From: Nissolia schottii
Lineage: Eukaryota; Streptophyta; Magnoliopsida; Fabales; Fabaceae
Reading direction: 5' to 3'
Assembly: GCA_003254905.1 (NCBI GenBank)
Contig: QANU01029826.1
Location: forward strand, 120,749 to 184,748
Length of the DNA stretch: 64,000 nucleotides
A program made the position numbers and the translations under genes. Shown piece by piece: positions 35,873 to 49,743 of the stretch. Numbering within the stretch: the stretch's first letter is position 1; every line of letters starts with the position of its first letter. The notes beneath the pieces were generated by a model, which was not told where the DNA came from, made no database searches, and worked only from the letters and a program-made list of their open reading frames with translations.

Positions 35873-38800
35873 TCAAAGCATCCAACCAGGAATAAATCCA
35901 CTCACTTGTTGACCTTGACTTGTTGTGGCATTTATCTGATCTGAAGCTACTCCATTGTACCTGTAGTCAGAACTGAAAATCATGAAAGATACAAAAATAT
36001 TAAAACATATAATTATCATATATGTAAAAAAGATTAATTTTCATGTACTAACATCACGAGTTGTTATTTACCAATGTTTTACACCTTTTTGAATTTCTAT
36101 TGATTGACTATGTAAAGTTGTTTGCGTATAAAAATTATTCGAGTAAATCTTTAAATTTGTTTTTGGATTGTTAACACCAGTCAAGTTTGTCCTCAGGTTA
36201 TAGAAATTGTTGTATTAGTCTTTGAGATTATTAAAAGTTGATCAAATTAATCCTTATGAGAGGCTAAAATTGACTAATTTTTTATAACTTTAATGACTAA
36301 TATAACAATTTTCATAACTTAAAACGAACTTGACCAATGCTAATATTTGTAACGACAAATCTAAAAGTTTACTCTAAATTAGTCTGAGAGAAATGAAATC
36401 ATATAATTGAAAAATGGGAAGGAGCAATGAGAGTGAGGATTTATTTATTACCCAATCTGCAAAGTTGGGTTGCATTCCAAAGGCTGGAAGAAGCCCTGAG
36501 AGTGAGCATTATTCTGTGGACCACCATATTGCATACTCTGATCACCAGCTTCCCATGATTGCCTGTATTGATTCCTTGAATTGATTTCTTCCAGCTGTCA
36601 ACAGGTTATTAGTCATGAGTTTTATGTCAATCACCTTGTGCGAAAGCTTATATTGAGGATATATTAAAAAAAAAGCATAATGATCTTTTCACCTTAGTTA
36701 GGGAGTATAAATTTGCAAAGTTAAAAAAAGTCCTACAAAAAATGGAGGCTTAAAAGTTTCTTACTAATTTTTAGGATGATAAAGAGTAAATCTTTAAATT
36801 CATCCCTAACGATAGCACCATTGATTAAGTTTGTTCTCAAACTTTAAAAAAGAACAAATTTATTCTTAAGGTTAGTATTCGTACATCAAATTCGTCGTGG
36901 CGTCTAAGATCAAGGAATGAATTTGATGGAAAGTGAGCCAATTTTGGGGACAAATTTGATGTATGGATACCAAATTTCAATGTTAGGGACGAATTTGAAA
37001 GTTTACTCAATAATACACCTACAACAATTAAGCCTTGTCCTATTAAGTATGATCGGATACATGGAACAAACGACAATACAAATTTAAGTAAACCTTCAAA
37101 TTCCCCCTAATGTTGGTAATGCCGATCAAGTTCGTCCCCAAACTATAGAATATAACAAATTCCTCCCTAATGTCAAGGATCTAGGGACAAATTTAATGTA
37201 CGGGTGTTAGCTTGGCGGACGAATTTATTATTTTCCAAAGCTTGATGATGAACTTGATCAATGTTGCATTAGAAATGGATTTAATGGTGTTCTCTTATAG
37301 ATTTTCATGTCATTACCATTGACTATTTTTATTTTTTAAAGAAAATTTAAGCTTCCAAATACTTAATCTGATTGGCCAATACAGAATAGAAATGCAGGGT
37401 TGTATAGCAAAACATCTTTACAGGACACTTTTCAGGTATAAAATACCATCATGATGCTATCTTCTACTTACTTGTGCATCAAGAAAGAAGAAAAGCAAAG
37501 AAACCAATCTAGCTAGTCATGGAAATTGAGAAGAACTCCATGGAAAATGATGGTATAAAGTTACCTTCATGGTCAAGGTTCTGTTTACATCAACCAACAT
37601 CTGCTCCTGTAACAAAAACAATAGCTTGAAATTATTACGCGCGCACACATAAAATTGCATAATTCCTATATAATTATGTGATTATTTCAACATTGAGTAC
37701 CTTATTTTGAAGATCGGTTAACTGGTCCAGCATATATTGTGTCTGCAAAACAATGTCCCAACATAAGTCACAATAAGTTTTTTTTTTTTTTTTAAATAAG
37801 TTTCAAGAACTTTATTACTCTAAAAGAACAATGATCACCATTACAGTAAAATCTCAAGCCATCAAAATTAAGATATTGACTTGGTAGAGAAAGGTCAGGT
37901 TAAAAACTCTAAGGCAACACAAGTCACAATAAGATTCTCTTAAGGAGACTAAAGATTAGTAGAAATTAAGAATGCTATTTACACAGAACATGTATAATTT
38001 TTTGAATCATCAAACACAGAACATGTAATTTCTTGACTGTACATTGTCTTCACACAAAAGTGTCAAAATCTTCAATGAATATAAAATATGACCAATTTAG
38101 TTAAAATTTCTTGTGTCACCATATCATATAATTTGCCTTTAGTAATCTGAAGCATAGGCAACAATATTTTGCAAAAACAAATCTCAAAGAAAACATCTTA
38201 CAAAATAATTTCAATCAAAACAACAAAACTGCTTGGGTTGCAGCAACAACTAGTTAATACAAAATTGGCATATTTCTAATACAAAATTACTTTGTTTACC
38301 TTTGTGGACCTCACTTGCTTCAGAGATGAATCCAATTGCCTTTCAAGCTGCTCAAGTTCTTTGGAATTTAGTGGGCCCAAGTCTTCCCCTAGAAGGTTTC
38401 TGCAGTAACAATTAAATGAGCAAAATAAAAAAAAAATGCAATGGTCATATGTAATAATGAAAATCTTGCTCATTCAATTGCTAAACTATATATGTAAAAA
38501 TATGAAAATTCCACGTGGTGACCAATTGACACTAGAAGTTTTCTCCATTACTTAACCCCAAAAGAAATGAACAAAGAAAAAGGTTCAAGTTACATAATTG
38601 TTTCATGGAGAGTTTAGGGTCCGTTTGCTTTCTGTTTTTTGTTTACAATTTTTTTTGACTGTTTTTCATTTTTTAAATTTTTTTATAAAGGAAATAGTAA
38701 AAATTGAAAATGAAAATAAGAAATCAATTTTTTCTATTTTTTCACAAAATCTTGAAAAATAGAAAACAAACTAAAAACAAAAAATAGAAACGCAAACCAA

Positions 38801-41800
38801 ACGAATCCTTAATTTTCTAAATATCCTTTTTATAAATGTGAAACTCTCATACCTCTGGGTTCTTTGGAGAGACTCAAATCTTCCTTTCAGCTTTAAGTAC
38901 TCACGATAGCTGCTCTGCTACCAAATAACATAGCAAATGAAAAGAATAACAAAAGAATAGAAAAATGCAAAGTTGCAACTCTTCAAAAATTTCCTGACTT
39001 AATGATCTTTATAGCATAATTAGCTATATTAATAAATAACCCAAGTTGCAATACCTCAAGCTCTTTGGCAGGCCTGCTAACTTCAACAGCACCATAACTG
39101 CACTTCTGGTACCTATCAAGTGTTTTGAGCATGCTGCTTTTGAAGGGACAGAAATTAAAGGAAGAAACTGTTAAATTGATTATATGTTGTGTATGGATAA
39201 CAATAAATTATTGAAATTTCTTGTTTTTTATGTGCCATTTTAATGTTGCCCCTATGTATCTTCATAAAATAATATTACTACATTATAAGTAGAAAGAGTG
39301 GTGTTATGAGTTATAATAACACAAATTAAAGCTAAGTTGAGTAATATAATGCGATGCACATGTTTGATCCATATGCAAGACGTAACTAGAGGTTATTCCT
39401 AGATAGCACTATAACATATAGGTTGCGACTTGTCCTAGATACAAGACATGGAAACAAAGACAGAGAAAATTCAAGTCCCTCCAAGTTCCAATTTTTTTCC
39501 TCTTTGTTCTAGTTTTAGAGAAGTACAAAAAATACATGAATTTTATGTCCTTTTGTTATATTCCTAGTGTCAAACACAACCATACAACATGATAATGCAA
39601 CTTATACACTTACTCCTATCACTCATCCATAATTTGTTTTGCTACATTTTAGAGTAGAATATTTGTGAGAGTGATTGTGCGGAAGAAAGTAAGAGGCTGT
39701 GCCAACTGTGGAAAAGTAAGTACCTTGATCCAGGGCTTCAAATCAATTTGTAATTTCTCAAGAAAATTATACACAATTGCAAATACATGACTTTAATGTG
39801 TTAGGTATAGAAACGAATTTAAATTTCAAAGGAATATTATTTCTACGCATATATTTTGACATCACATCTTGAGGCATATTTAGAAAAAGATAAATATAAA
39901 GTTGATTGCTGCTGAAGAGGAGGGGAATGAACCCACCATCTTCGTAATTGTATCTATCTTTTAAGTATATCAAAAGATGTCTAAATTTATACGAACAAAT
40001 AACATTTTTTTAGATAAAGTTACACGTATGCTAATTTTAGGGACATCATATTTGACTATGGAGAATCATCTATCTATAGTTAAGAATTTATTTTATTACT
40101 AGTGAATTTACTTGTACATAATCCAATGAAAATAATTGAGATTTCAATTACCTTACTAGTAAATTTGATGAAAGGATTTCATCTCCGTTCTTAGTTATCT
40201 TCTCTAAAATTCACCAATAACATAACTAAAATCTTCAATTATATACTGATATATGATCCTTCAAGTATACAAAATGGTATAATTAAAACTTATGAACAAA
40301 AAACTATTCATAATTGTGTGCATAATGCTTGGAGTTGTACCATTTCTCATGCAAAAGTTAGTACCAAGTTCATCATCCTATTTATATTGCTAAGATGTTT
40401 TCATAATATATAGTGTCCTTTTACTATAATGTCTTATCCACCATGAAATAACACGACATTAAACCTATAAACCAAGAGGAAAGAAAACAGAAAAGTAAAA
40501 AGTTATTTAATGAAAATCATCACTTTTACTTTTTCCCAGGCTTATATGATGTCTTTGCCGTCAACTATCTACCATAACACATCTTGATTTTATAATACAT
40601 TTTTTTTTCCAATTTTCCACCAGCTTCTACCTGTTTTAACGTTGAGGAGGTTCTTTTGACCCCAGAGTATTTAACTAACTGATGATCACTATGCCACTAG
40701 TAATAATGAATATATCAATGGATAACAATCTTTGTCAATCGCTTATTTGTCAATTCAATTTCAAAAGACTTATGAATCAATTGACAAGGTAAGTGATTAA
40801 ACTCGTGAAATTGAAAGATTTACATGAAGTATGATAAGGTTACATGCAAATTTTAAGTGTTAAAAAACGGTGGAAAAAGGAGAAAAGTAAAGTATAACTT
40901 TTGGAAGTGCCAAAATGTCATGTGGTAATCAACATTTTGACCCACACACACAAAACTTAAAGAACTTTATTTCAAGATAGTGCTAATTAACAACCTGAGT
41001 CAATTACTCTAATTAGCTAGATTTCGACAAAAAATTCGGAAAACAAAATTCCAAAATAAAATGGAAACAACTCAAACAAAAAATAGTTTAACAAAAAAGC
41101 ATAATCTTGATCTCATTAATTAGCAAAAGCTAGATCAACGGGAAAAAAAAGTGACAACAAAAGATTAATAAAAAGCAAAAAAAAAAAAAGAAAATAGTCA
41201 CAATATTAATTTTCTGTTGAATAAAAAATTGCAAAAAAAATAAGATAAAAAACTAGTCAACAATATCATGTAACAAAAGTAGCCGTACAAGTACACAAGA
41301 TTTAGATATTCATCAGATCATGTACTATATTAACAGATCTGATATAAATCTACACAACATTACATACAAAAAGATCAACATATAGTAAGAGAAGCATAAA
41401 ACTTATCTCAAGGACATTAGATCAGCTCATGATAGAACAAACCCCACAAATTCACATAGCAAAGAGTAAAAAAAAAAAAAAAACCCTTTGAAATTAAAAG
41501 AAAATTACAAAAAAAAATAAAATAAAATAAAAATATACAAAATAACTACTACTTCAATTAAATCAAGGAAATCCAAGAAAAAGGTTGAATAAAAAAAATC
41601 CAAGGAAAAGGCACCAAACAATAAAAATAACAATGAAAGGGGTATAGATCTCATTAATGGGTCAACAAAAGAGACTAATTTCACAATTGTAAAAAAGGAG
41701 ATCAAAGAAATTAGTTAAAGGAAGTAATATAATATATATACCTAGAGCTGCTACAAAATTCATAAAGTTTGCCTCTGTTGGAGAAGATGATGAGTGCAAC

Positions 41801-41926
41801 CTCAGCATCACAAAGCACAGAAAGCTCATATGCTTTCTTGAGAAGACCATTCCTCCTCTTTGCAAATGTAACCTGCCTGTTTATCTTGTTTTCTATCCTC
41901 TTCAACTCGACTCTTCCCCTTCCCAT
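35873..41926 (-). CDS. SEPALLATA1/2-like (AGL2 clade) MIKC-type MADS-box transcription factor, complete
   Basis: Eight minus-strand exons: 41742-41926, 39055-39133, 38853-38914, 38300-38399, 37701-37742, 37565-37606, 36452-36594 and 35873-35972. They total 753 nt (250 aa), with the canonical 185/79/62/100/42/42 nt MIKC pattern and consistent phases. The MADS domain starts [20 protein letters not shown], then [20 protein letters not shown] and [10 protein letters not shown], typical of SEP proteins. The K region includes [20 protein letters not shown]. The C-terminus ends SGFIPGWML, matching the SEP II-type ending of SEP1/2 proteins. SEPALLATA proteins are E-class factors that bridge floral MADS complexes, acting in the nucleus in all floral whorls. 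Intron 1 is about 2.6 kb. Introns 6 and 7 carry three MITEs of one family. The gene follows the FUL-like gene in the same direction, about 17.5 kb away. Confidence 0.96.
36141..36374. repeat. MITE family A, copy 2 (SEP-like intron 7)
   Basis: It starts GAGTAAATCTTTAAATTTGT and ends with AAAGTTTACTC, the inverted form of the same end. The inside is related to the copies at 138-335 and 36784-37008 through phrases like CAAGTTTGTCC. It lies between exons 7 and 8. Confidence 0.7.
36784..37008. repeat. MITE family A, copy 3 (SEP-like intron 6)
   Basis: The best-preserved copy. The left arm is GAGTAAATCTTTAAATTCAT; the complement of the right arm is GAGTAAACTTTCAAATTCGT. It has an AT-rich body and no open frame. 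Confidence 0.8.
37086..37297. repeat. MITE family A, copy 4 (SEP-like intron 6)
   Basis: The left arm AAGTAAACCTTCAAATTCCC and interior phrases such as CAAGTTCGTCCCCAAACTA match the family. The right arm is decayed. It lies about 80 bp from copy 3, so two copies are nearly adjacent. Confidence 0.6.
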
Positions 41927-44900
41927 AACTATTTTTTTTTGCTTGGCAAAAGAAAAAAAAAATTAATCCTTTTTTTTTTCAACTTAATATTTATATATTT
42001 TCCTTTTTCTATTTCTATCCAATATCTAAACTTTTTTCTTCCTCTTGGGTGCAGAAGGATGGTTCTTTTCTGGGTCAGTGCCCAATTTGCAACCCAAATT
42101 TGTGAAAAACCAAAGAGGAAGAAAGTTAGATACTTCAAGTGGTTGAAACTACTTGAAACCCTAGAGAGAAGAGAGAGAGAAGAAACAAAGAAAGAAAAAA
42201 TGAACCATACGGAGAGATTGAGGAAAGTTATATTGTGAGTCGATCTTGTGTTTTCTAGTACTCTCTAAATTTTTGCTTTTTAATATCATCCTCAGGTTTT
42301 CTTTTCCCGCACTCTTCACGAGAAAAGCAAGCTAATTGTATTTTTAACTCATTATTTATAAAATATTGTGTCCACTTATAAATACATACATTAATAAATT
42401 AATTAATATGCACATACTTAAAAAAATATTAAATATTTAAACTAAATTATTGTTAAATATTTTTTGTTTTGCTCACTATTTTCTTTCTTTAATTAAAGCA
42501 CATACTAAATTATTGTAGGGTTAAAATTAAAAATAATAATAATTAGTATATATATTTTTTAATTTAATCAATTGATAATTAAATTTGAACAATTTTTTTT
42601 ATAAAAAATGTCATTTAGCATTAGACGGAACATTAAATAAAATTTTAATAAAATAATTTAAATGAGATTTTTATAGAACAATTTGAATCAGCACAATATC
42701 TCATAAATAACTAGTAGAGTTATATAACTTGGTGGTGCTTAGGGTTATTGGAGTGTACGTACTTATTTCCATTTCCATGCAAGTTCCGTTTTCCCATGCT
42801 TCTTCATGTTAAGCCATTTTTGGTAAGGAAGCGTGTTGGCCAGTTGCAGCGTGGGCGCGTGGCAGACACCTGGCGTGTGTTATCTTTCGGGTTGGGTACC
42901 TGGGTGGTTTACACGGGGCGCGTGGGTGACAGCTGTGTTTTTGTGTTGTGGTTTATTAATGAAGGTAAAATCCGTGTCATTTTTCCACAGTTGTCTTTTC
43001 ATGAGGGGGTGTATAGAGCTTGGGTATCAGAACGTCGTCACATACCTTGAAATGGATTAGACACGTGTCGCATTGTCACTGGCTTTCATTGTCTTTTCAT
43101 ACAATTTTTTAAAATAAAAATAGTTAGGAGAAATGATACCACAAATTAATTTGACAACTCTTGAGCAATCATTATCACAAATGTATGAGATTCATTAGAG
43201 TGAAATCTAATTCGTATAAGTCTCACACTTTATGAATATAATTGTTTAAGGATTGTCATCACTAGGGTTGCACACGGGTGGGTTGGTTGATTTGGGTTTT
43301 GAATAAGAAGAAAGTCCAACCCAATTAAATCTACACGTATTTGGTTGATTCAATTTTCCTTTTCTTTTCCTTTTTCACTAAATGCGACTCGTCTCAACTT
43401 GATCATGTATGGTTGGATCGAGTTTGGGTGATTGGATTATCTATTTATTTTTATTTTAAATTTTAAAATTCACAAATAACATAAAAAAGAAAATTGAAAA
43501 AAAGAGATAATAAAATTGTATATATGTTTACATAATGGGACGAGGATAAGGATAAAATAAAGAATAAAAAATTTTATATATATATATATATATGTATATA
43601 TGTGATGAAATAATGATTAAAAAATAAAAATTTTATTTTAGAAGAAAAAAGAATCGGGTCATTGAATTTTTGAGTCAGAGATTTAATTTTATAATTCGCT
43701 ATCCAACTTAATTATAGGTCTAGTTTATCATATTTTACCAAAATAAACCGATAACATGACCACACTGTCATTATAGCATAACTCAAGATGAAAATAGTAA
43801 AATGTAATAGAGAGATATATCTTTGGTGTTTGCTATTTTTTTTAGCAAAATTGCTACATGTACACCCAATTTTATACACCCATACATACACCACTAATAA
43901 TGCACAAACTTTATTCTCATGAGTGCACAAACATTACAAACTTATAGATAATATTATTAATTATACTTAATTAAGTACACAAATATTACAGGCATTAAAA
44001 CACAAACTTTATATATATAAGTATAAGATGTATGTATGATGTATATTTTTTAATGTACGTGTAGTAGGACTCTTTTTTCCGAGAAATAAAACTTAACTTG
44101 ATACTCTGTGGTATTCGAATAAATGCTAGTGATGCTAGGTGTGAAAGAAATTAATGTAATTTGCAATTGTTAGCTTGAAAGTGACAAGTAAGATATTTTG
44201 CATTGAATTAAAAATTTAATTGTTACTTCTGACGACGTATATTTTTACACTGTTATTTAATTAAATGTTGTCATGCAAGTAATTAAAAAATAATTACCCA
44301 TTTTGTTATTACTTAAAAAAAATCATGCATATTAAATGATTTAATCGAATTACATGTAAAAAATTACACTCTTAAATTAATTGATCATCTCTTTGAAATA
44401 CATTTTCCATTCTCAAATAATTGTCCACTATTCTATTTTGGTATTTTTATAAATAATTGTTCACTTCTTAAATTTAGACAACATTAATAATTATTTTCTT
44501 AATATATCCCTATTTAACGAAAGTAATGAAAGAGAGATAGATTAATAATAAATAAATTAACAGGAAAAAATTTGTAAAGTACTATTAAATTTTTGAAGTG
44601 TGTTATTTGTATACTTTATCATCTCAAACATCTCAACACCCTACTCACAAAATACATGAGACTCATTACTTTTTTTTTATTCCTACTTTTACTCGTTCTT
44701 TCACTTTTTTCATAAGGTGTATGACATTTTTTCGCTTTTTAGTGTATAAATATTATTTAAATTTTTTTTAAACATAATAATTTTTTTAATATCCGAGCAA
44801 AATTCAAAGTCAACAAATTAACGAAGAGGGAGTAGTTAACATAGGTTGGAATCTTTTGGGTAAAAATATGTAGTTACGGTGTCAGCATTCAGCACTCTTT

Positions 44901-47900
44901 GGAAAATAAGATGTGACCTTGAAAGTTAGAAGGAGAATTTTACATTTAAATAACTTTTTCTAGCACCTACGTACCCGATCCATTCCTTAAGCTACTAGGA
45001 TATGATGATGAAATGAAACCAACGTTTTAGCTGCACACACAAGAGCTAATTTCGCAAACTGCTTCCAATTGTTGGAACCCCTATGTGTGTTTAATAAAGA
45101 AAAGCTATTTTGACCAAGAGGGGGAAAAACTCTTAGTAAAAAGTATCTTTGGAAGTGACTTTTGTTTCAAAGAGTATATGTTATTTTTTTTTAAAGAAAA
45201 TTGACAAGATGACAATAAATGCACCCTTATTTTTTCGATAATTAAAGTTTCATTCCAAATGAACTTGACGACGGAAGAATGCAAATCAGGATTCACTAAC
45301 TGAGACTCAACAAAGTTTGGCTAACATATGAATTAGGTATCATTAAAAGTCTCTTAAAAAACTCTGAAATAAAAAGTGAAAATGAGTACTCAACCCGGAC
45401 ATATAAATTTAAGACATACAAATTCTAAAGCACTACATCAACCTTAATGCAGTAAATGTGTATGTCATCCAATCGTATATAACATGGAAATCGACTAGGC
45501 ACAAAACCGCTTTTCTATATAATCAAATGATGATAATGATACAATATATGGAATTGGGGAAGCAAATATTCTTTAAACCATTGAGTACAATGAGACATTT
45601 TCAAGTCAATAATATCTTTTGACTTATTATCAATTTGAAGCTAGACAAAAAAACATTATTGGTTAGGTAGTAGGTACAACCCTGCATTGATTAATTTTGT
45701 GAGAAAACGTTGTGTTTAGTACAAGCACGAAGTTTTATCATTTTTAATGTTTCCCATGAAATATTTTTGAGTCTAACTATATAAGATTTATTTTTATTGT
45801 GAGTGCTCAAAATTAATACGTTAGACTTATATTCACATAAATTTATCTAATTTTTTCCCTTCCTCAACCAATAAGACAATGGCGCACAATTTAACACCCT
45901 CCTCTATACATCGTGATGCAAAAGTACTTACAACAATTGAAGCCCATTAGATTTTTTCTTCTTAAATATTAATTACAATTTTACTTTGTGGCAGTGAAAT
46001 GTCAAACTCACATTTTATTCCAAAACATAAAAATCATTTAACAGTGTGATTAAAAGGAAAAAAAAAAAGTTCCAAATTCAAATGTTTTGTTCCCTTCTTA
46101 TTAATGCGTGGAAGCGTTAAACCAAAGTGTTAATCACAACTTAAATCGTTTTTGTTAACCCTATGTTTGCAAACACGAATATTGAATACCAAGATATGGA
46201 ATATGCCATACTTGCTAGCTAGCTCAATTTCCATATGTACTCGGTGAATGACACCAAACATCACGTTCTTTTTAAATATTTTTTGTCTTAGTCATTTTGG
46301 GAGCTGCAAACCTAGCTATTTGTCACTTCATATAGCTATGGTGCCGTCATATATATTATACCAAAACATTACCTCATAAAGAAACGCCAAGAATTTGAGT
46401 TTCATCGGAACCCAATTAAATTAGTGATAGGTTGCTTAGGTAATTAATTGCAAAACATAATTAGGCTAAAGAAGAAGAAGTAATATTTAATTAATTTTGC
46501 ATTGCTTTGGGTGATTCCATCAAATAATATGATCAATTAATTAATTGGATCATATTTCTTGTGTGAGAGAACTAGCTATAGTAGCTTGATATTGTATGTA
46601 TAGCTTTCTATATATAGGCTATATTCCAATTTCCAAACAAGGAAGAGAAATTAAAGGAGGAGGGTTCTTTTTAGTCTCAAATTGAAATCCACCACTCAAA
46701 CTACATGATGATATGTAGTGATAAATGTACTACAATCTTTCGTGGCCAATGAAAAGAACATACCAACGTTACTTTGAAGCCACAAACGTGTCTGGTGCTT
46801 TACATATGCACTTGAAAAATGAATAAATGAAAGTTGTCTCCAAGTCTTGATTAAAGTAATTGACACTAAATTTCTATCTCTTGTTTTTTGGATTTTCCAT
46901 TATTACACTCCTTTGGAATGTAATTAATTTCTTATATACTTATTTAACTTATTTTCCTCCTTCTCACGTTACATGCAACATTTTTTTCTCTCTCTCTCAA
47001 TGGAATTACATGTATCTAGATGATTAGATTCTATTATCAAAAAATCAACTAACACGATCTAACTCAACTAAGATCATTGAAAGGTTAAAAGTCTTTCGAT
47101 AAAAATGTTTTCTATTTTCAGAACTCATTCTCATGACCCTTAGCATAAATATCTTTTATAATATTAGAAAAGTTAAAAATTTACAAATAATCATGATTAT
47201 TTTTTTTGACATAAATAATCATAATATCCAGAGAATTATATCACCCATAATAAGCGATTTTGTGTATAATCGATTAAAACCAGTTTTATGTTTAGATATG
47301 CTAATTGAAAAGTGATTTTAAAGTAGCGTGTTTTGTTTGAATTGTATAAAAATAATAATAGCTTTTATTTATAAAATTACTGAAAGAGATATGACGTAAT
47401 TAAAAAAAAAACTATTTGATTGAGGGTAAAAAGTATTCTTCTCTTAATGCTTTTGAACTAAGCTAAAAATATATCATCAGAATAATAACTATATAGAGTT
47501 TAATTATTATACATCAACAATGTAAATTTTTTTTACACTGTTATTCAATCAAATTTTGGTACATAAACAAAAATATTTGATTTTCTCTCTAAATTACTTG
47601 AAAAGCCACACACACACATATATATTAGATGATTTGATGAGATGACAATCAATACATAACAATTAAATTCATATATATTAATCTATTTTTCTATTTTCAT
47701 CAACAACGTTACCTGCATGGTTTCTCCCACTGAATTCCCCAAAATTTTTTAGTAAGCCTCTCCAATTATGCTGAATGTATTTTCGGTGACTTAAAAATTT
47801 CTATAAAGATGATCTTTCCGATTCCCTTTTATTCTTGGTCCAAAAAAACTGACTACTTATATATAAAAAAAATCATCATAATAATAACATGGTGATTAGA

Positions 47901-49170
47901 TTTGACTATTACTTCACGGTTAAAATTTGCAGTACCCAAAACAAATTGTAGTACTAGTACATGCTAAGTAAACAAAAAGCCCATCATAACATCAACTCAG
48001 GAGAGATGTTCATCAATTTCCAACGGTTTTGAGGGTGCAAAAAGCCCAAAGGAACAGTATTACCGAAACGTGTCGAGTTATGATTGGTTGCTATGTACAT
48101 TGCCAGGTGACGCAGCAACGTAGATTGATGGGAAAACCCCTGCAGCCAACGTAGATTCGGATAACTGACACAGTAGTTTGTTTTTTACATGTCACTTTTT
48201 TTTTTTAATTTAGTACATTTTTAAATTAATATCTTTGATCATCTCATGTTAATGTGTAATTAATCACTTATTTTAATGAATAATTAGCATGAAAACATGA
48301 CTCTCATCTTTTTTTTTTATTTTGAACATGAGAATATCTTGATCTATCCTTAAATGTAATATAATTAATAACTAGTAGTGTAATTTCAAATTTATCATTC
48401 ATCACTCATTACAAGAGCAATATGCTAATTCAACATGCAAAGTTATGATATGTCAAAATTTGCATGTTTTGAGATTGAAGTCTCATATTATGAACTATTA
48501 GGAATTTCGAGTTGACTTCTCCTTTCCTAAGCTTATTTAGCTTTTCAATATTTGATCAAAGATCTAATCAAAGATCAAATAGACCAAAAAAATAATAATA
48601 ATAGAGGAATAAATTGAAAGTATTATGCTAAATAAATAAATAAATAAATACAATTATATATATATATAGTAGTATAAACGTGCAATTTTAATTATTTCTC
48701 TGACGCGTGCCGTGACGAAAAGCAATATAGCTGCAAGTCTGCCACAATTCTTTTGCTTACCATCATGTGATTTGTGAGTATGCATGCAACCGCAGGTCTG
48801 TAGATTCCACCACTCAAAAGGTCCAATCATCTTAATTATTATAATATAAAAACCAAATAGAAATTTCATTACTTATTTGTTACAAAAATAAATATTTATA
48901 TAAAAAGTAATACTTTTAACATGTAAATAGTTTAAAAAATTGTACCCTTTTCTTAATGTTCCAGAAGCCTCAAGAACATCTTCCTAGCACAATGAGCTTT
49001 GTTTGCCACTATATATGTGTTCACTCCAAACCAATCGTTTCAAAAATTGATGCTGTATTATGGTCCCTTTCTAAGCCAATCTTCATAGCAAAAGATCATT
49101 CCCATGTTGTTGAGAAGAAGAGAAGGAAGCGTCAATTTTGCTACTTCATTAATGATAATAACGAGAGACA

Positions 49171-49174
<4 letters not shown>

Positions 49175-49212
<38 letters not shown>
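49175..49212. repeat. (TA)n microsatellite
   Basis: About 19 uninterrupted AT units in the spacer 3' of the MYB gene. Confidence 0.95.
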
Positions 49213-49214
<2 letters not shown>

Positions 49215-49679
49215 CTGTAAACGGATTTGGAAAATGAGAGGTATTAATTATGATTGAATCAATAAAATAAAACATAAGATCCATTTCATTTTATTAATTC
49301 AATCGTAAAATCTCTCATTTTACCTTTTAAAGTAAACGATCTCACTATAAAGGATGATTATCTGTTTTAAACATATTCTTGGCAGAGTTGCAGCATCAGA
49401 TTCTTTACTTTATATTTAATGATAATAATTTGCTAAATAATAATAAAAAAATTGCATGAAGGCATCTGAGATCTAATTGGGCTTGGGCCAGTGAGTCTAG
49501 TCCTACAAGGCTATTTCAGGTTGGGCCTCATCTCTTTAATTTCGCGTTGGGCTTGCATTGACCGAATAAAAAAATAAGGCCTGCTAAGTTCTGACCAAAA
49601 TAATAAGAAAACGAGGTTTCCCCTTGTATCCTTTCAGGTAAAAAAATGTAAATAAAATTCTTCACTTAACACTCTCCGA

Positions 49680-49743
49680 TCAGAGAGAACCGCCGCCTCC
49701 ATCCACCACTTCCACCGCCTCCGCCACCTTCCTTGATTTTGAG
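49680..49743 (+). other. Possible orphan 5' leader exon
   Basis: CCGCCTCCATCCACCACTTC and further CCRCC-rich sequence, then TTGATTTTGAG followed by GTGAGTAT, a strong splice donor. It looks like the CT-rich leader and first-intron donor of a plant gene, but no downstream plus-strand exon follows before the MYB gene on the other strand. It may be a remnant of a moved gene. Confidence 0.3.

Noticed and set aside
41939-42238. 99-codon plus-strand frame upstream of the SEP-like gene.
   Set aside because: It is antisense to the SEP-like 5' leader and rich in Phe and Lys from poly-T and poly-A tracts, with no domain.
42748-43050. 100-codon frame in the GC-rich patch.
   Set aside because: No recognisable domain and no splice partners; a length of 100 codons is not surprising in GC-rich DNA.
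48956-49237. 93-codon plus-strand frame ending in a TA repeat-coded stretch.
   Set aside because: It runs into an (AT)n microsatellite and has no known domain.
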